From: Ornithodoros turicata
Taxonomy: Eukaryota; Arthropoda; Arachnida; Ixodida; Argasidae
NCBI RefSeq assembly: GCF_037126465.1
Contig: NC_088203.1
Span: forward strand, 100,068,668 to 100,132,667
Length of the DNA: 64,000 nt
Reading direction: 5' to 3'
Part shown: positions 31,003-41,739 of the stretch, piece after piece
Layout of the letters: each line of letters begins with the position of its first letter
How positions within the stretch are numbered: position 1 is the stretch's first letter
Position numbers and translations under genes: made by a program
The notes under the pieces: generated by a model
Database searches by the model: none
What the model was told of the DNA's origin: nothing
The model's input: the letters and a program-made list of their open reading frames with translations, nothing else

Positions 31003-32234
31003 CGAGGGTGGTTCTGTGGATCGATTGTAGTGTCGAGGAGGAAAGACCTTATGGATGGTCCGGAAGAAGGCGCCCTTGCGTTTACAGGTGAGTCTGCTGG
31101 TTGGGAATGAGAATCGGATTTTCTTCATTTTTCATTCTTTTTGTGTTGCTAAGAAGTAAGCGTGGTGAATGAGATGGGAAGGAAAAAATACGGAGAGGTT
31201 GGTTCCTACGGCTAAGAGTAGTATGCGCGATGGTTGTATTTGCATAGTGGACTGCAGCATAGCAGACTGAGGACACAATAAACTTAGCTCCTGCGGGTGG
31301 TCAACGCTTCTAAGGTTGCAGCAAATAGGAAGAAGTTTTGGGTATGCGGGATTGTGTGGTGTGAGGAGACGCATGCGGATGTTTCTCATGGGAACATCGA
31401 TATCAGTTGTCTGTTTCTGTTCTTCAAGCAAACTCATTGGTGTCTTGAGTTGGTTTCTCTTTCGTTCGATCTCTATCCCTCTGGAGTTGCGTACTCCTGG
31501 CGGCGTCAGGAGAAGAGATGTCCCGTGGAAACCGCATATTATATTCGCTTAGCTGCAGATGACAACGCAACGATCGGTGAAAGAATTGCTGCACATCGTA
31601 GTAGGTGCATAACATCCACAGTATACCTGCCACCAACTTTGTTTTTGTCTCGTGTGACGAATTATGCCTCAAATAAGCGAGCGATCAAACCGAAGCAGGA
31701 ATGTGGAGAAGAGTCTCAAAAACGTTCCTTTCCGAAGGCCAACGCGTATGACGAAATCGGCCGACCCAACAATTCAAACCCATAGTCGGCCAGCTCTTTG
31801 ACAATGATGTGCCTGTCACGACGAATAAGGTCATCTGCGGCACCAACAGTTTCGGCCGTTATACAGCAGGGTGCAGACGACCAGGTCGTGGCGAGTGAGA
31901 GCACGTCTATCTCGTTTCTTGCAAGTTTACGTGCCCAGTCATACTCTTGTTGCAGTAACGTACAGGCACCACAATATTGTGCCTTTATTCGATGGTTGAT
32001 GTCAACAGCTTTCATCCCTTCACTCGACAGACCACTGATCCTCCCTGGTGGAAACCTCAAGTGTGCCAGCCAGTTTTAATCAGTTGTCGCGTGCTTGCGC
32101 GTGCCTCGCGGAGGTCACAAAACATAACATGCAGCGAAGACCTGCACTACCGCCGCCGCATCATGTCTATTAGGTGTGTGATAGACTTCGGAATTTCAAT
32201 TAAAGTTTCAAGCTTGTTTGTTGAACCACCCTCG
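31003..32234 (-). mobile_element. Mariner-like element, decayed
   Basis: The ends 'cgagggtggttc' (31003-31014) and 'gaaccaccctcg' (32223-32234) are exact 12-bp inverted repeats of the mariner type. TA follows the right end, but the left flank is GG rather than TA. The 1,232-bp span is close to a full mariner. The transposase is recognisable only in the part nearest the right end, and the catalytic DDD region was not found. Confidence 0.6.
31716..32060 (-). pseudogene. Mariner-like transposase N-terminal fragment
   Basis: The translation has the spacing of mariner helix-turn-helix regions. 'DINHRIKAQYCGACTLLQQ' resembles the 'R.AV.G....S..TV..W' segment, 'YDWARKLARNEIDV' follows it, and 'CITAETVGAADDLIRRDR' then 'HIIVKELADYGF' corresponds to the second DNA-binding helix pair. 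Downstream similarity breaks down, consistent with frameshift or deletion. The 162-codon plus frame opposite it is probably a shadow. Confidence 0.6.
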
Positions 32235-32865
32235 TAATTTGTGATTAACAGGGGAAAACTAGATTACTAAGAACTTAAAGGGAAAATGCTGTAGCCAATA
32301 ATAAGCTTTTTCATCTAAACTCAGCTAAACTTGGGGAATGCTAAAGATTATCATTCTCGGCACGCACTTGCGCGCTAAGTTTTCTTACTAGAATTCTTAG
32401 AGGAAGCTATTCTTTAAAGAATATCATCCTTGTCATCACATGATGCAGTGACTTCACGGTGACACCAAATTGGTAGTTGTTAAATGCTCCATGGCACCGG
32501 ATTTTGCCTGCCTGGTAAGAATCTTTCCTTTATATATAGGGCGATGACATCCGAGCGCCCTTTATGCTACCGTTATTAGAATATATGCACCAATACATGC
32601 CCGTACAACAGGACACTTAATGTGTTTGTTCATTACTTCAGCCAGTCTTCACCAGCAACTAATTTTATATCTCTTATTAATATGACGACGACGATGATGA
32701 TGATGGGGGGGGGGGGACTGCGATGCGGACGTAAACTGTCACTAACTTGCCCAGCTGCCTTTACTACGTTATAATGAAAGCTCTGTAACGCTGACATATC
32801 TGCAGTGTTGAGGCAGTGTCCGCCATAACAGCGGAGAATGACCCACCACATCATCATCCCATATA
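32235..32865. other. Simple repeats; no gene recognised
   Basis: (GAC/GAT)n and a G-run lie at about 32682-32716. Nothing else is supportable. Confidence 0.4.
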
Positions 32866-32962
32866 CATATATATATATATATATAAAGAGGGGGAAAAGC
32901 CATTAAAAAAAATAAGTAAATGATGATGATTATTTTTTTAATGGCTTTTCCCCCCTCTTTAT
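32866..32962. repeat. AT microsatellite and 30-bp-arm palindrome
   Basis: (AT)n at about 32863-32884 runs into an inverted repeat: 'ataaagagggggaaaagcc' and 'attaaaaaaaataa' pair with 'ttttttaatggcttttcccc' and 'ctctttat' around a short 'gatgatgatt' loop. Confidence 0.8.
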
Positions 32963-33137
32963 AATTCACTGGCTTGCACTGTGGCATTGAGGAGTGCTCA
33001 GTCACCCTCCCAGGTGTATATCGCTCGCTGAGTGACCCCTGGTTTGCCAATCCCGAACGATGCGCAGCTACCCAGGGCCGACGAGCCGCAAACACGGCGA
33101 AACACGTGTCCTCTGGTGCTGTCGCATCGTTCAATGA
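32963..33137. other. GC-richer unclassified segment
   Basis: Compositionally unlike its AT-rich flanks, with 'ggtttgccaatcccgaacga', 'cgaaacacgtgtcctctgg' and 'gctgtcgcatcgttcaatg'. It looks like a fragment of an interspersed repeat but no second copy is in the window. Confidence 0.35.
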
Positions 33138-33138
33138 G

Positions 33139-33174
<36 letters not shown>

Positions 33175-33246
33175 GGTGTGTGGGTGTGTGGGTGTGTGGG
33201 TGTGTGGGTGTGTGGGTGTGGGTGGGTGTGGGGGTGTGGGGGGGAC
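33138..33246. repeat. (TA)n then (GTGTGTGG)n microsatellite
   Basis: A TA tract at 33138-33165 is followed by GTGTGTGG-type units to a G-rich end near 33244. The 180- and 119-codon frames crossing it are translations of the repeat. Confidence 0.95.
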
Positions 33247-36011
33247 AAATCTGCTTCGTTAGACATGAGAAAAAAGATTAGATTAGAACAAACAAGACAG
33301 CATAAACCCAAATGTCATAATTTTCTATCCTAGGTGTTTAAGATACCGATTTGCGACACTCAATTCACTGCTTCAAATAACTCTAATACTTCCCAGACGC
33401 TATTCACAAGAGACAACAGCATCCAAAAGAAACTAATCACCGTTACGCGCCGGCACTGACCAAGACTCAAAGTTCGGTAACACCCTGGATCCCCGACTAC
33501 GAAAGAACGCCATGAGTAAATGCCTGGCTAATCTAATGACAAATGGGATTCTCCGCAGTCCACTTCCCATTTAAGCCCCAGCTCTACTTTCGCAGACCAT
33601 TCATATCACTGTAGCAGAAGCTAAGCCTTCAGATGATATCCCCAGTCTTCCCACTCTTCATGAGTAAACTCTACGAATTTAGTGGTCCTCGGATTGTTGG
33701 CTACACGTTAGAGGGGAACACACACACGATTCGAATGTAGGGAGTTGGAAAGGAGCTGCAAGTGGAACTGTGCTGTCTGGATGAGAGCGACTTCGTACAA
33801 CGGTCACATAGGTGGCACCAGGTTAATCAGGGACTTGAGTTTGAATGGAGTGCGCTATCGGATCTCGAAGCAATTTAATTGCACTCGCTTCGCTAGAGCT
33901 TAGAAATTCCGACGGAAAGAGACTTCATTAGGAGTGAGTCCCACTGTTTCAGTGCTTACATCTTGATGACCGATGGGCGGAAATTAAGCTGTCGTCGGAG
34001 TTGAGTATCACAGTTTCCAGTTAATATCACCAATATATCGGGGAGGACGCGTTATTTGGGTTCTCAGGCTCCTGGGTTCTCCCTGACAGACTTAATGTCG
34101 GTTTCTGGCAGCGATTTTGTCTCTAGATTTATTTACGTCTTACAACAGTAGTGGTCTAATTCATGTACACATTCATTCGTTTATTATAGTTAATTTACAA
34201 TTAATTGTTCTATTCATTAATGCAGGCAACACGCAGACAGCATCCACGTTGATGCCGCCCGCACCTCCGTGGTTTTCGTTTTCAAATTCTGTTCTGTTGC
34301 GCAGTTTCCAGTATCAGGAGTATTCACATCCAGTATTCACATAACCGTTTTCGAATACAATGAGGAGTACCTAGGTGTTAAGCTGTGATGGTGTGGTGTG
34401 ATGTGATGTGATTAATATAGGAAGAGAAAAACACTGCTATGAACCAAAGATATGGACATATTTGTTTTCGCACTGGCAGTTGAGTAGTGGGTGCTCATGT
34501 CTAAAATAGTAGAAAATATCTGTATCCAGCCCGGCTTTGTCGTGACCTTTACGTTACCTTTTTTCGGTTTCTTTATCGTCATCATCATCATCACTAGTAT
34601 TATAGTGGGATGCAGTAGACATTGGGCGTTACATTTTCGGAATATTTAACATGGGATTTCCACTGCAGTTTTATTGCCAAAAAGTTCGCAATGGTGATTG
34701 GAATGTTATGTAGACACCGTTATGCCCGAAAATGTAAAGCTGCAAATATATAATTCACTGTTTGCTTCTAGATATAGTTATTGTTTTGTGGTGCGGGATA
34801 CTACCACTGTCAGAAACATAAATTGAGAATTCCGATCGAGAAATCCTCCGATTGAAATTATTCCATACTGGAGGTGCATCAGCAGTAGGCGGGTGACACA
34901 AGACTCAAATCACATTGTCAGATTTCTCTTCCGTTGACTTGAATTTTTCCTTTTTCCTTTTTGAGATATGATTTTTTTTTTCATTAGTCTGATGTTGCCT
35001 GTCTGCGGTCTTTTGCGATCCATGCTGTTAAACGTGTTATTATTATTATTATTTTCGTCCTTGTTCGTGCATATTTTTCCAGAGTACAAGTATTTCATTC
35101 GCCAATCCTGAGCCTGTCGGGACTGATATCTCCATATTTTACTTCTTCGTTAAGCAACATCTGTAAACTATAACCTACTCTGTAAAATTAATTCCATAAG
35201 TCTTCTTTGCTTCGTCACACAGCTCGCTTTTGCAGCCTCATCCGGAAGGAATGCTGGCGAGCACAAACGACGCAAGTCTTGCAAACGAAAGAACAAAGGA
35301 ACAGTCATAAGCGCATTATGTATGTCTCGTCTCTAGAACGTGCAACACATGGTATACAAACCAGGGGGATATATCAGCGGGGTTACACACAGGTGGCACA
35401 CGCGCTCATAAAGATGGGACAAAATATGTGGTCGCAGTGACCACACTGTGACCACCACGAACGCGCACCGGAAGACGAAGACGGGAATGAATGGTTGTGA
35501 TACATTGCGCGAACGCCAAGAAAAGAGCCGGAAGGTCTCTTGGAAAGGGGTTTGAAGATAGACGAGAACGAGATTTCTTCTTTCGGAGGAAACTTCATTG
35601 GTCACTGGGTGTCCTCTACCAAGACCATACGCGCCTGCATGTTGGAGAGAAAATAGCATTAGGTGGAGAACGTTGTTAGGATTGGGTGCTGTGGCCCCTT
35701 TAATGGACAGAGAAACTCATACTTTGTTGAGCTCGACGAAAGAGAAAGAGAGAAAATGGCATCATCTGATGGCCGGTCCACAAGAACTAGTATACGCATT
35801 GAAAGTACAATCCGGCTAGAGGTTCTGTGCAAGAGGATTACGGTAACCTCTGCCACCTTGCGGCGTGACTAAGACTAAAAGCCGATTTTGAGAGGCCGTG
35901 AACGCTTCTGTACTTGTCGTCAGCCACTGCAAACAGATAGGACTGCACATGCTCCAGGTGAGTGGGAGTGGCTTTCGTGCACGAAAGGCTATCGCGCTCC
36001 GACTCATTAGA
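33247..36011. other. No gene recognised; LINE-C-like scrap near 35105
   Basis: 'gagcctgtcgggactgat' followed by 'atctccatattttac' at 35109-35142 matches the LINE-C 3' block. There is a GTGAT microsatellite at about 34383-34412 and ATT repeats at 35037-35054. Opposing frames around 35207-35872 have no recognised domains. Confidence 0.4.
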
Positions 36012-36171
36012 GAGTTTTAGTGTATCGTACGCTATCGCCTTTGCGTACGTAGGGGATATAGCGTAGTGGTTCTGCGCAGCGCGAAGCTCGCTTTATGTTT
36101 TGCGCGTGCGCAGAACCACAAACGCTATTCCTTACGTACGCAAAGGCGATAGCGTACGATCCACTAAACTC
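36012..36171. mobile_element. 160-bp palindromic MITE
   Basis: Nearly whole-length palindrome. The arm containing 'atcgtacgctatcgcctttg' and 'cgtacgta' pairs with the arm containing 'tacgtacgcaaaggcgat' and 'agcgtacgat'. 'gtggttctgcgca' pairs with 'tgcgcagaaccac', leaving a loop of about 30 bp. The ends 'gagttttagtg' and 'cactaaactc' are inverted. A single copy is seen; the superfamily is unknown. Confidence 0.82.
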
Positions 36172-36357
36172 ACTATTCGGTATTTATTCAGTAAAGCCTT
36201 TCGTGTGCGTCTCCGTCACCCGAAAACTTTGAAAGCAAGATGGTGGAATGTGCTCGGTGCTGTTATGCAAGGAAAAAAGCTTCACCTGTCACCTTTCGCA
36301 ATCACCAACATTCACCCCAGCCGCACGAAACGTCAAAAATGTATTTAACGTCACCTA

Positions 36358-36658
36358 CACTCTTAGAAATGAACTTCTCCGCATAGCACGCTCTTAGCCA
36401 ACCATCATCTCGAGTGATATGGTTATATTCCCCGATTTGTTGAAAATGGAAGGCGTATGCCTTTTTCGTTACAATTATGAACAGCGTAAGTGTCACAAAA
36501 AGGGCGTACGTCTCCCGTTTTCAACATATCAGGGCAAATAACGATATCATTCGATGTGATGTGATAAAGAAAGAAAGAGAAAAAAAGGGGGGTAGTTATT
36601 ATTCGAGGTGATGGTTGGCTAGCAGCGTGCTATACAGTGAAGTTCATTTCTAAGAGTG
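36358..36658. mobile_element. Fold-back MITE-A, copy 3, TA-flanked
   Basis: The clearest termini of the family, 'cactcttagaaatgaac' and 'gttcatttctaagagtg', are exact inverted repeats flanked by TA at 36356-36357 and 36659-36660. This suggests a Tc1/mariner-type target. A GATGT/GAAA insertion at about 36553-36600 interrupts the right arm, flanked by 'attcgatgtga' and 'attcgaggtga'. Confidence 0.82.
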
Positions 36659-36660
36659 TA

Positions 36661-37648
36661 CGAGCGTTTTAATGCTGAAACAGTAGTTCATCTTATGTAA
36701 AAGACTCACGACAGATAGCGCTCTATAGGCCACGCTAACCTGGGCTGGACTGAGTCGTATGTGCTTTACCGGAGAATTTCCGCGCCACCAGCTAAACCGT
36801 GGAAAAGGTGGAGTCGCCGAAATACTTCCCGAATTCATTTCCTTTTTTCGGGGCTGTTATGGGTCGGAACGCGATTCGTCTGGCGTACACAAACTCCCTC
36901 ATGACGATGTATTAAAGTGCGTATGCGGCAGGTATGGACTGTACGACAGCTGAAAGTTTCTCATAGCTCGAATTATATTCCTTACTTTTTTCATCTTACC
37001 TGTTTAATGAAACTTAGAGCGTTCTCCAAGCTGACATGAGTTAGAACCGAACAACCTGAATCGATTTATCGTAAGGAACAGACTCGGGAAGTTGTGTGCA
37101 AAAGGGTAGTGCAACATCGCCACGCGATCGGAACTTCAAGAAGTTAACACCATTTTCCCAGGTGTCGCTTTTACCAACTTGCTCGCTTTTTTCTTACAGA
37201 CGGCTCAACAAGTTGCCAACGAAGCGTGTGTAATTAATATCGATCTGCCGCTTTCGGAAATGAAACTCACCCGTTATTTGAAGCTCTGTTTGTCGCTTCA
37301 ACGCAGAACAATTTGAGAACCCTTTCTCGTTGCGTCTGCCGTAGTTGTTCATTTTATTCGCTTTCCCAGTTACATAGAACTGAGGGGAAAAAATTGAATG
37401 GCGTTGTAATTGATGTGGGCTTTTCGTCGCATCTACGGTTTTCTGGAGAGAGACCAGGCTATACTGCTCCGTTATGGGTCGTCTTTCTTGACGAATCGAT
37501 CTATAGATGCTTCCCACTCTATATGTAAGGCTCCGTTTTCGTATCTATGTATTCGCTTGCGGGGCCGTTCTCGTACCACCATTCTCTGAATGAAACATTG
37601 CCCTGTTGTCACTTGACTGTCTATGACTTTATCCCGTTCCGTCACACC
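36661..37648. other. No gene recognised
   Basis: Frames of at most 107 codons without domains. The interval ends at the 5' LTR of the small LTR element. Confidence 0.4.
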
Positions 37649-37835
37649 TGTGGCGGCACGTGGACGACGACAACGACGCGCCTCTGCTGCCGCGCGCTAC
37701 TGCGCCTGGCAGCCACTTCTGCCGGCCAGTGTTGCGGATTTGAATCCACGGATTTGATTTAAATCCGGATTTAAATCCACCGGAGAGCTGGCGGATTTGA
37801 TTTGGGATTTGATTTGCGCAAAAAAATATGGGCAG

Positions 37836-37979
37836 GATTTGGATTTGGATTGAATCGCATTTTCCATTAATGATTTGGATTTGGACTCAATCGCATATTC
37901 CAGGTATGATTTGGATTTGGATTCAATCGCATTTTCCACGAATGATTTGGATTTGGATTGAATCGCCCCTTTTTCAGCG
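37836..37979. repeat. Four 36-bp tandem units in hAT left end
   Basis: Units start at 37836, 37872, 37908 and 37944, each opening 'gatttggatttgga' and closing with a variable 'cgcattttcca' part. Because 36 is a multiple of 3, the minus strand stays open across the array (37697-38002, 12-residue units such as 'AIESKSKSLMEN'). Subterminal location favours a transposase-binding array over a coding role. Confidence 0.85.
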
Positions 37980-40059
37980 GATTTGCGCGTGGATTTCACC
38001 AAGCTCCCTCACAAGATGCATGGATTTGAAATTGAGCGAAGCGCCGTTTCGCATTCTACGCGAATTGATGTGACCTTGTCTGAAATCTGCACACGCACTA
38101 GCGGCGTCCTCTCCCCAGAGCGACAGGAGTAGCCGTTTTGTTGCAATCACTTCCCCTCACCGCACCGAGGGAACACCAGCTGCAGTTCTTTGAACGCAGT
38201 TAACGTTATTCTGACAATTGGAGGGCACCTTTCCCGTGGACCTCTAGGCGAGTCTTCCAGCACGACCCCTTTCAAGCTTGCCAAATCATGTCGCGAAATT
38301 CTTGGTCTTCGCCATCATATTGAATGCATATGGGTACACCCATTCACGAAAAAAACAAAGTGGAAACGAACAATAAATATGTAACGTCCTATCATTTCGT
38401 GATTTCGGGAAGGCAAGCCTTTCCTACTCCCACGGACAATCATGGCAAGATGTGCCACTCTTCCTCGCATACCCTTTTTTTTTTTTTTTCTTGGTTACAA
38501 CAGCCTGTACTGCGCGAGGAAAATTTTTACAAAGCCCCGAAACGTCAGCATTAAAATAGACCCATGGGCTACATGTTTAGTATAAGTATTCGTAACATGT
38601 CCCACGATTTATTAATGATCCATTTAATTCTGACCCTCAGGGTATAGTAACCAACGACCTGTGGTCTTCCGAGTACTGATGGTAGGAATCGATGCAGGCG
38701 TGTGTTTTTGGGCGTAGGTGAGCCTAGGCCCGCGATAGGAACTCCTTCACTCAGGCGTGTTCGCCCGGTACTAAATGACGAGGAGGTTCCTGATCCAAAA
38801 TCCGCTTTTGGGAAGGTGTACCATAGCTACCAACTCCACACTGTTCATGCCCCGTGAAGCCCGAGTCAACACCAACACGATACGTGATGATGGAGATGGG
38901 GGTTGTGCACCGCCCCTCCCAGAGTGAGCCAATCATCTACGATTCAATACATTTTTATCAGTATCACTTTTTCTATTTTGGTGTAACACAAAAATTTAAG
39001 GGCACTTAACGAATTACGTGTTGGCAATGCAACAGAAAGTGCGGCTGATTTTCGATAAAGTTTTACTATTTTCTTTCTGGATGCCTTCAACTCAACTCCC
39101 ATCATTCATCCATTACATGTATTTTCGTTGGGCTTCCCTTTGCGCCCCTCTTCCACTGGCATTGCGCAGTTCCGCGCGGCGGAGTGGCCAGTTGTCGGCT
39201 ACGCGCCGTCGAGGAGAGCCGTCTGAGCCAAGGGGGATTAAATGACGGAGGACGAGTTTTTTTCGTGACGAGGAATCTAATGCTATCACACTGCAGGCCG
39301 ACACAGCTCTGGGCTCGGGCAATGCTCGGGACTGCCTAGCTCTGGGGGAAGTACTCATGCCCTCCAAGACGCGGCCGGTGTTAGCTTCCAGCTACTCGTA
39401 CGGTGGCGTGAAATACAACATCCACATTCAACGATTCCAACGATCCGAAATGGCTGCGCGTCTTCAACCTCTAAGAGGGAGCACGCTCGGCATGCCCGTT
39501 GCCCGCACGGGGCGTGCGAAAGCTAGAAGTGACACAGTGAGGTCGCCTCCTGTCCACTCTTGGGTAGTTCCATTTTAAATCGACAAGGGTGGGAAATTGA
39601 CAATTTTTAATTTCCATGAAAAAATATATGTTAGATAGCATCTCGACTGATGACAAATGCAACAATTTTGAGCTCCATCCGATGAACAGTTTTCGATATG
39701 GAGAGGCGGAAGGTTGCGGCGGCGAATGTTGGTTTGAATTTTTTCCCAACTTTGACGCGCTTCTTGTTTTACCACATCCTTCAAATTTGGCTGATAAAAA
39801 CTATGGGTTCAAGACACCACGCGGAAAAAGTCCCGTGACTCCTACTTTAAAGGGGCGCTACGAAAAAATTCCCGAACACAGCACTTCCGGCAAAAAATGT
39901 ACGATTTCGAACTTTTATTAAGCGGGTACACGCATTCCCTTGAAGGTAGATTCATTAGAACCGCTAACTCATTCTCTATCAAGTGGTATAGATATCATTT
40001 ATATAGCTCCTGCGGTGCAGCGAGCATACGGCTGTAAGTAGAAGCAACTCGTCAAATTG

Positions 40060-40196
40060 CTCCCTCCCAATCGCCCCCCCCCCAAAAACGTGAGTTTATA
40101 CATTGAATTTCCCTCTCCCCCTCCCCCACTCCGCGCTCCGACAAAGAAACAGCCCCCCCCCCCCCAAACCGAGCGTCTGGATCCGCCCCTGACACA
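40060..40196. repeat. C-rich low-complexity segment in hAT element
   Basis: Two C-runs (40075-40083 and about 40153-40165) around a C-rich stretch, followed by 'gtctggatccgcccctga', which looks like the end of another repeat. No gene. Confidence 0.5.
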
Positions 40197-41491
40197 GACT
40201 GATGCGTGGTGACTGATAGTCTGGTACATGCCGAGCAGGCGTAACCGAAAATGTCTTTCTAGACTCAAAAATTTGTCCTAAAATATGAATAAAATTTCGG
40301 CCAGCGGATTGATAGGTTGGCCCTTTATATCCTCGTCAATCAGACGAAATTTATTGCTCTTTGTGCCACGTCACGCTGTTATTTAAGCGTTGTTTAGTGA
40401 ATACGTGCAGTATTAGTAATTTGTAGACACGGTTATAGGTCTAGTAATGCTACTGCACGAATTTTGGCTCCCGGATTTGTCAAAAGATTCGATAAATCCG
40501 GATTTAGAAGCGGATTTGATTTAGGTCCGGAAAAACAAATCCGGATTTAAAAGGATTTGATTTAACGTCTCAAAATTAAATCCGGACTTGATTTGGATTT
40601 GATTTACTACCTTTAGAAAAAATGCGGATTTGATTTAAATCCGATGTGAGCGGCCAAATCCGCAACACTGCTGCCGGCACAGTCCTAGCGTGAGGCCACG
40701 CACATCTGCCCCCTGGGACATTCCATCATCGCCGGTCAGGACTCGTCTAGAGGAAGACCATCGTCTTCTACATTTGGTGACCCGAACAACGAACACCATG
40801 TTCGACGTAATTCGGCCCATGCATCACCCTAAATCTTTCGGCAAACCAGCAGCGAACCACCTTCTGGCCGACAAGTCGCACCGGGACCCGAGTTCCACCG
40901 GGGACACGCAGGGAGATCGCAGCAAGGTCAGTTTCCGGCCTCCACCTGCTTCACGATGGTCCTCCCCGGTACTTCTCTGGCGACAAACAGCATCCACGCT
41001 TACGTACCGGTCGCGGTACTGTCGCCCACTGAGCAACGCACTCACCCAGCAACAATTAACGCTCAGCAACAATCACTCAACGCAATCGACAGCCACTCAA
41101 CACAATCAGCAACCACTCAGCACTCACACCTGATCTCTGGAACCCGACCGGATCGCAGCGCTCTTGTTCCCGCCATCCCGCTGCTGCTGCAACGACAGCC
41201 ATAATCACAGGCCGTGTGTCCAGTCGTCCACCATCCACGAGTCGTCCTCATTCGCCTCTTCATAGTATCGACGCGGACCTCAACCGCATGCACCGCTCCG
41301 TGTCTGAGGGGGGAGTGATGTGGCGGCCCGTGGACGACGACGACGACGACGCGCCTCTGCTGCCGCGCGCTACTGCGCCTGGCAGCCAGTTCTACCGGCA
41401 CCGTCCTAGCGTGAGGCCACGTACATCTGCCCGCTGGGACATTCCATCATCATCGGCCAGGACTCAAGGAACACCACCTCCTCTACACACC

Positions 41492-41640
41492 TATGCTACA
41501 TATTGTGATCGTTATTTCATGTTGCATACTGTCTTACAAGAGCGAAGAACAACAAATATATGATGACAACAACACGGGGCGTTTCACAGCTGTGATGCAG
41601 TACCCTATACCATTTGCGTGTCAGTAATTACGTGAGTGTT
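41492..41640. other. No feature recognised
   Basis: Unique-looking flank between the LTR element and the SINE-D/LINE-B pair. Confidence 0.4.
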
Positions 41641-41737
41641 TTGGGGATGAAGCGAAATTGGTAAAGTATGGGGCAGACTATCGCCCCTGGCGGTGAAACT
41701 CCGCATTTCATCATTACTAAAATAAAGTTGTTGTGTT
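41641..41737 (+). mobile_element. SINE-D
   Basis: 'gtatggggcagactatcgcc', 'cctggcggtgaaactccgc', 'atttcatcattac', 'aaaataaagttgttg'. Good match to 7398-7522. It abuts the 3' end of the inverted LINE-B copy. Confidence 0.65.
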
Positions 41738-41739
41738 TG

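Larger units (their letters stand above)
37727..40670. mobile_element. hAT-type element, 2,944 bp, 8-bp TSD
   Basis: Exact 15-bp inverted ends: 'cagtgttgcggattt' at 37727-37741 and its complement at 40656-40670. The perfect 8-bp direct repeat 'ctgccggc' lies at 37719-37726 and 40671-40678. Both subterminal regions are filled with 'ggatttgatttaaatcc'-type motifs. Frames inside (up to 101 codons) show no hAT transposase or dimerisation motif, so it appears non-autonomous despite its size. It interrupts the LTR element's 5' LTR. Confidence 0.9.
37649..41487 (+). mobile_element. TRIM-like LTR retrotransposon, interrupted
   Basis: The 5' LTR is split: 37649-37726 plus 40679-40772, 172 bp in total. 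The 3' LTR is 41319-41487 (169 bp). Both have TG...CA ends. A PBS-like 'tttggtgacccgaac' starts at 40773, and the purine-rich 'gaggggggagtga' precedes the 3' LTR. The 4-bp 'cacc' flanks both ends (37645-37648, 41488-41491). Without the hAT insert the element is about 887 bp and has no gag-pol, so it would depend on proteins supplied in trans. A second copy lies at 54105-55245. Confidence 0.85.

Noticed and set aside
31297..31785. 162-codon plus frame
   Set aside because: Part of it is antisense to the mariner-like transposase fragment and it lies within the proposed mariner element; no domain of its own recognised.
32769..33333. 180-codon minus and 119-codon plus open frames
   Set aside because: Both run through TA and GTGTGTGG microsatellites and encode Tyr-Ile, Thr-His-Pro and Val-Cys-Gly low complexity; no domain.
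37836..37979. CRISPR array or coding repeat gene
   Set aside because: Tandem units without spacers inside a transposon's subterminal region; no start, promoter or conservation evidence.
40690..41133. 147-codon host protein
   Set aside because: Starts in the 5' LTR and reads through the PBS-like site into the TRIM-like interior, ending in Gln/Asn/Ser/Thr low complexity.
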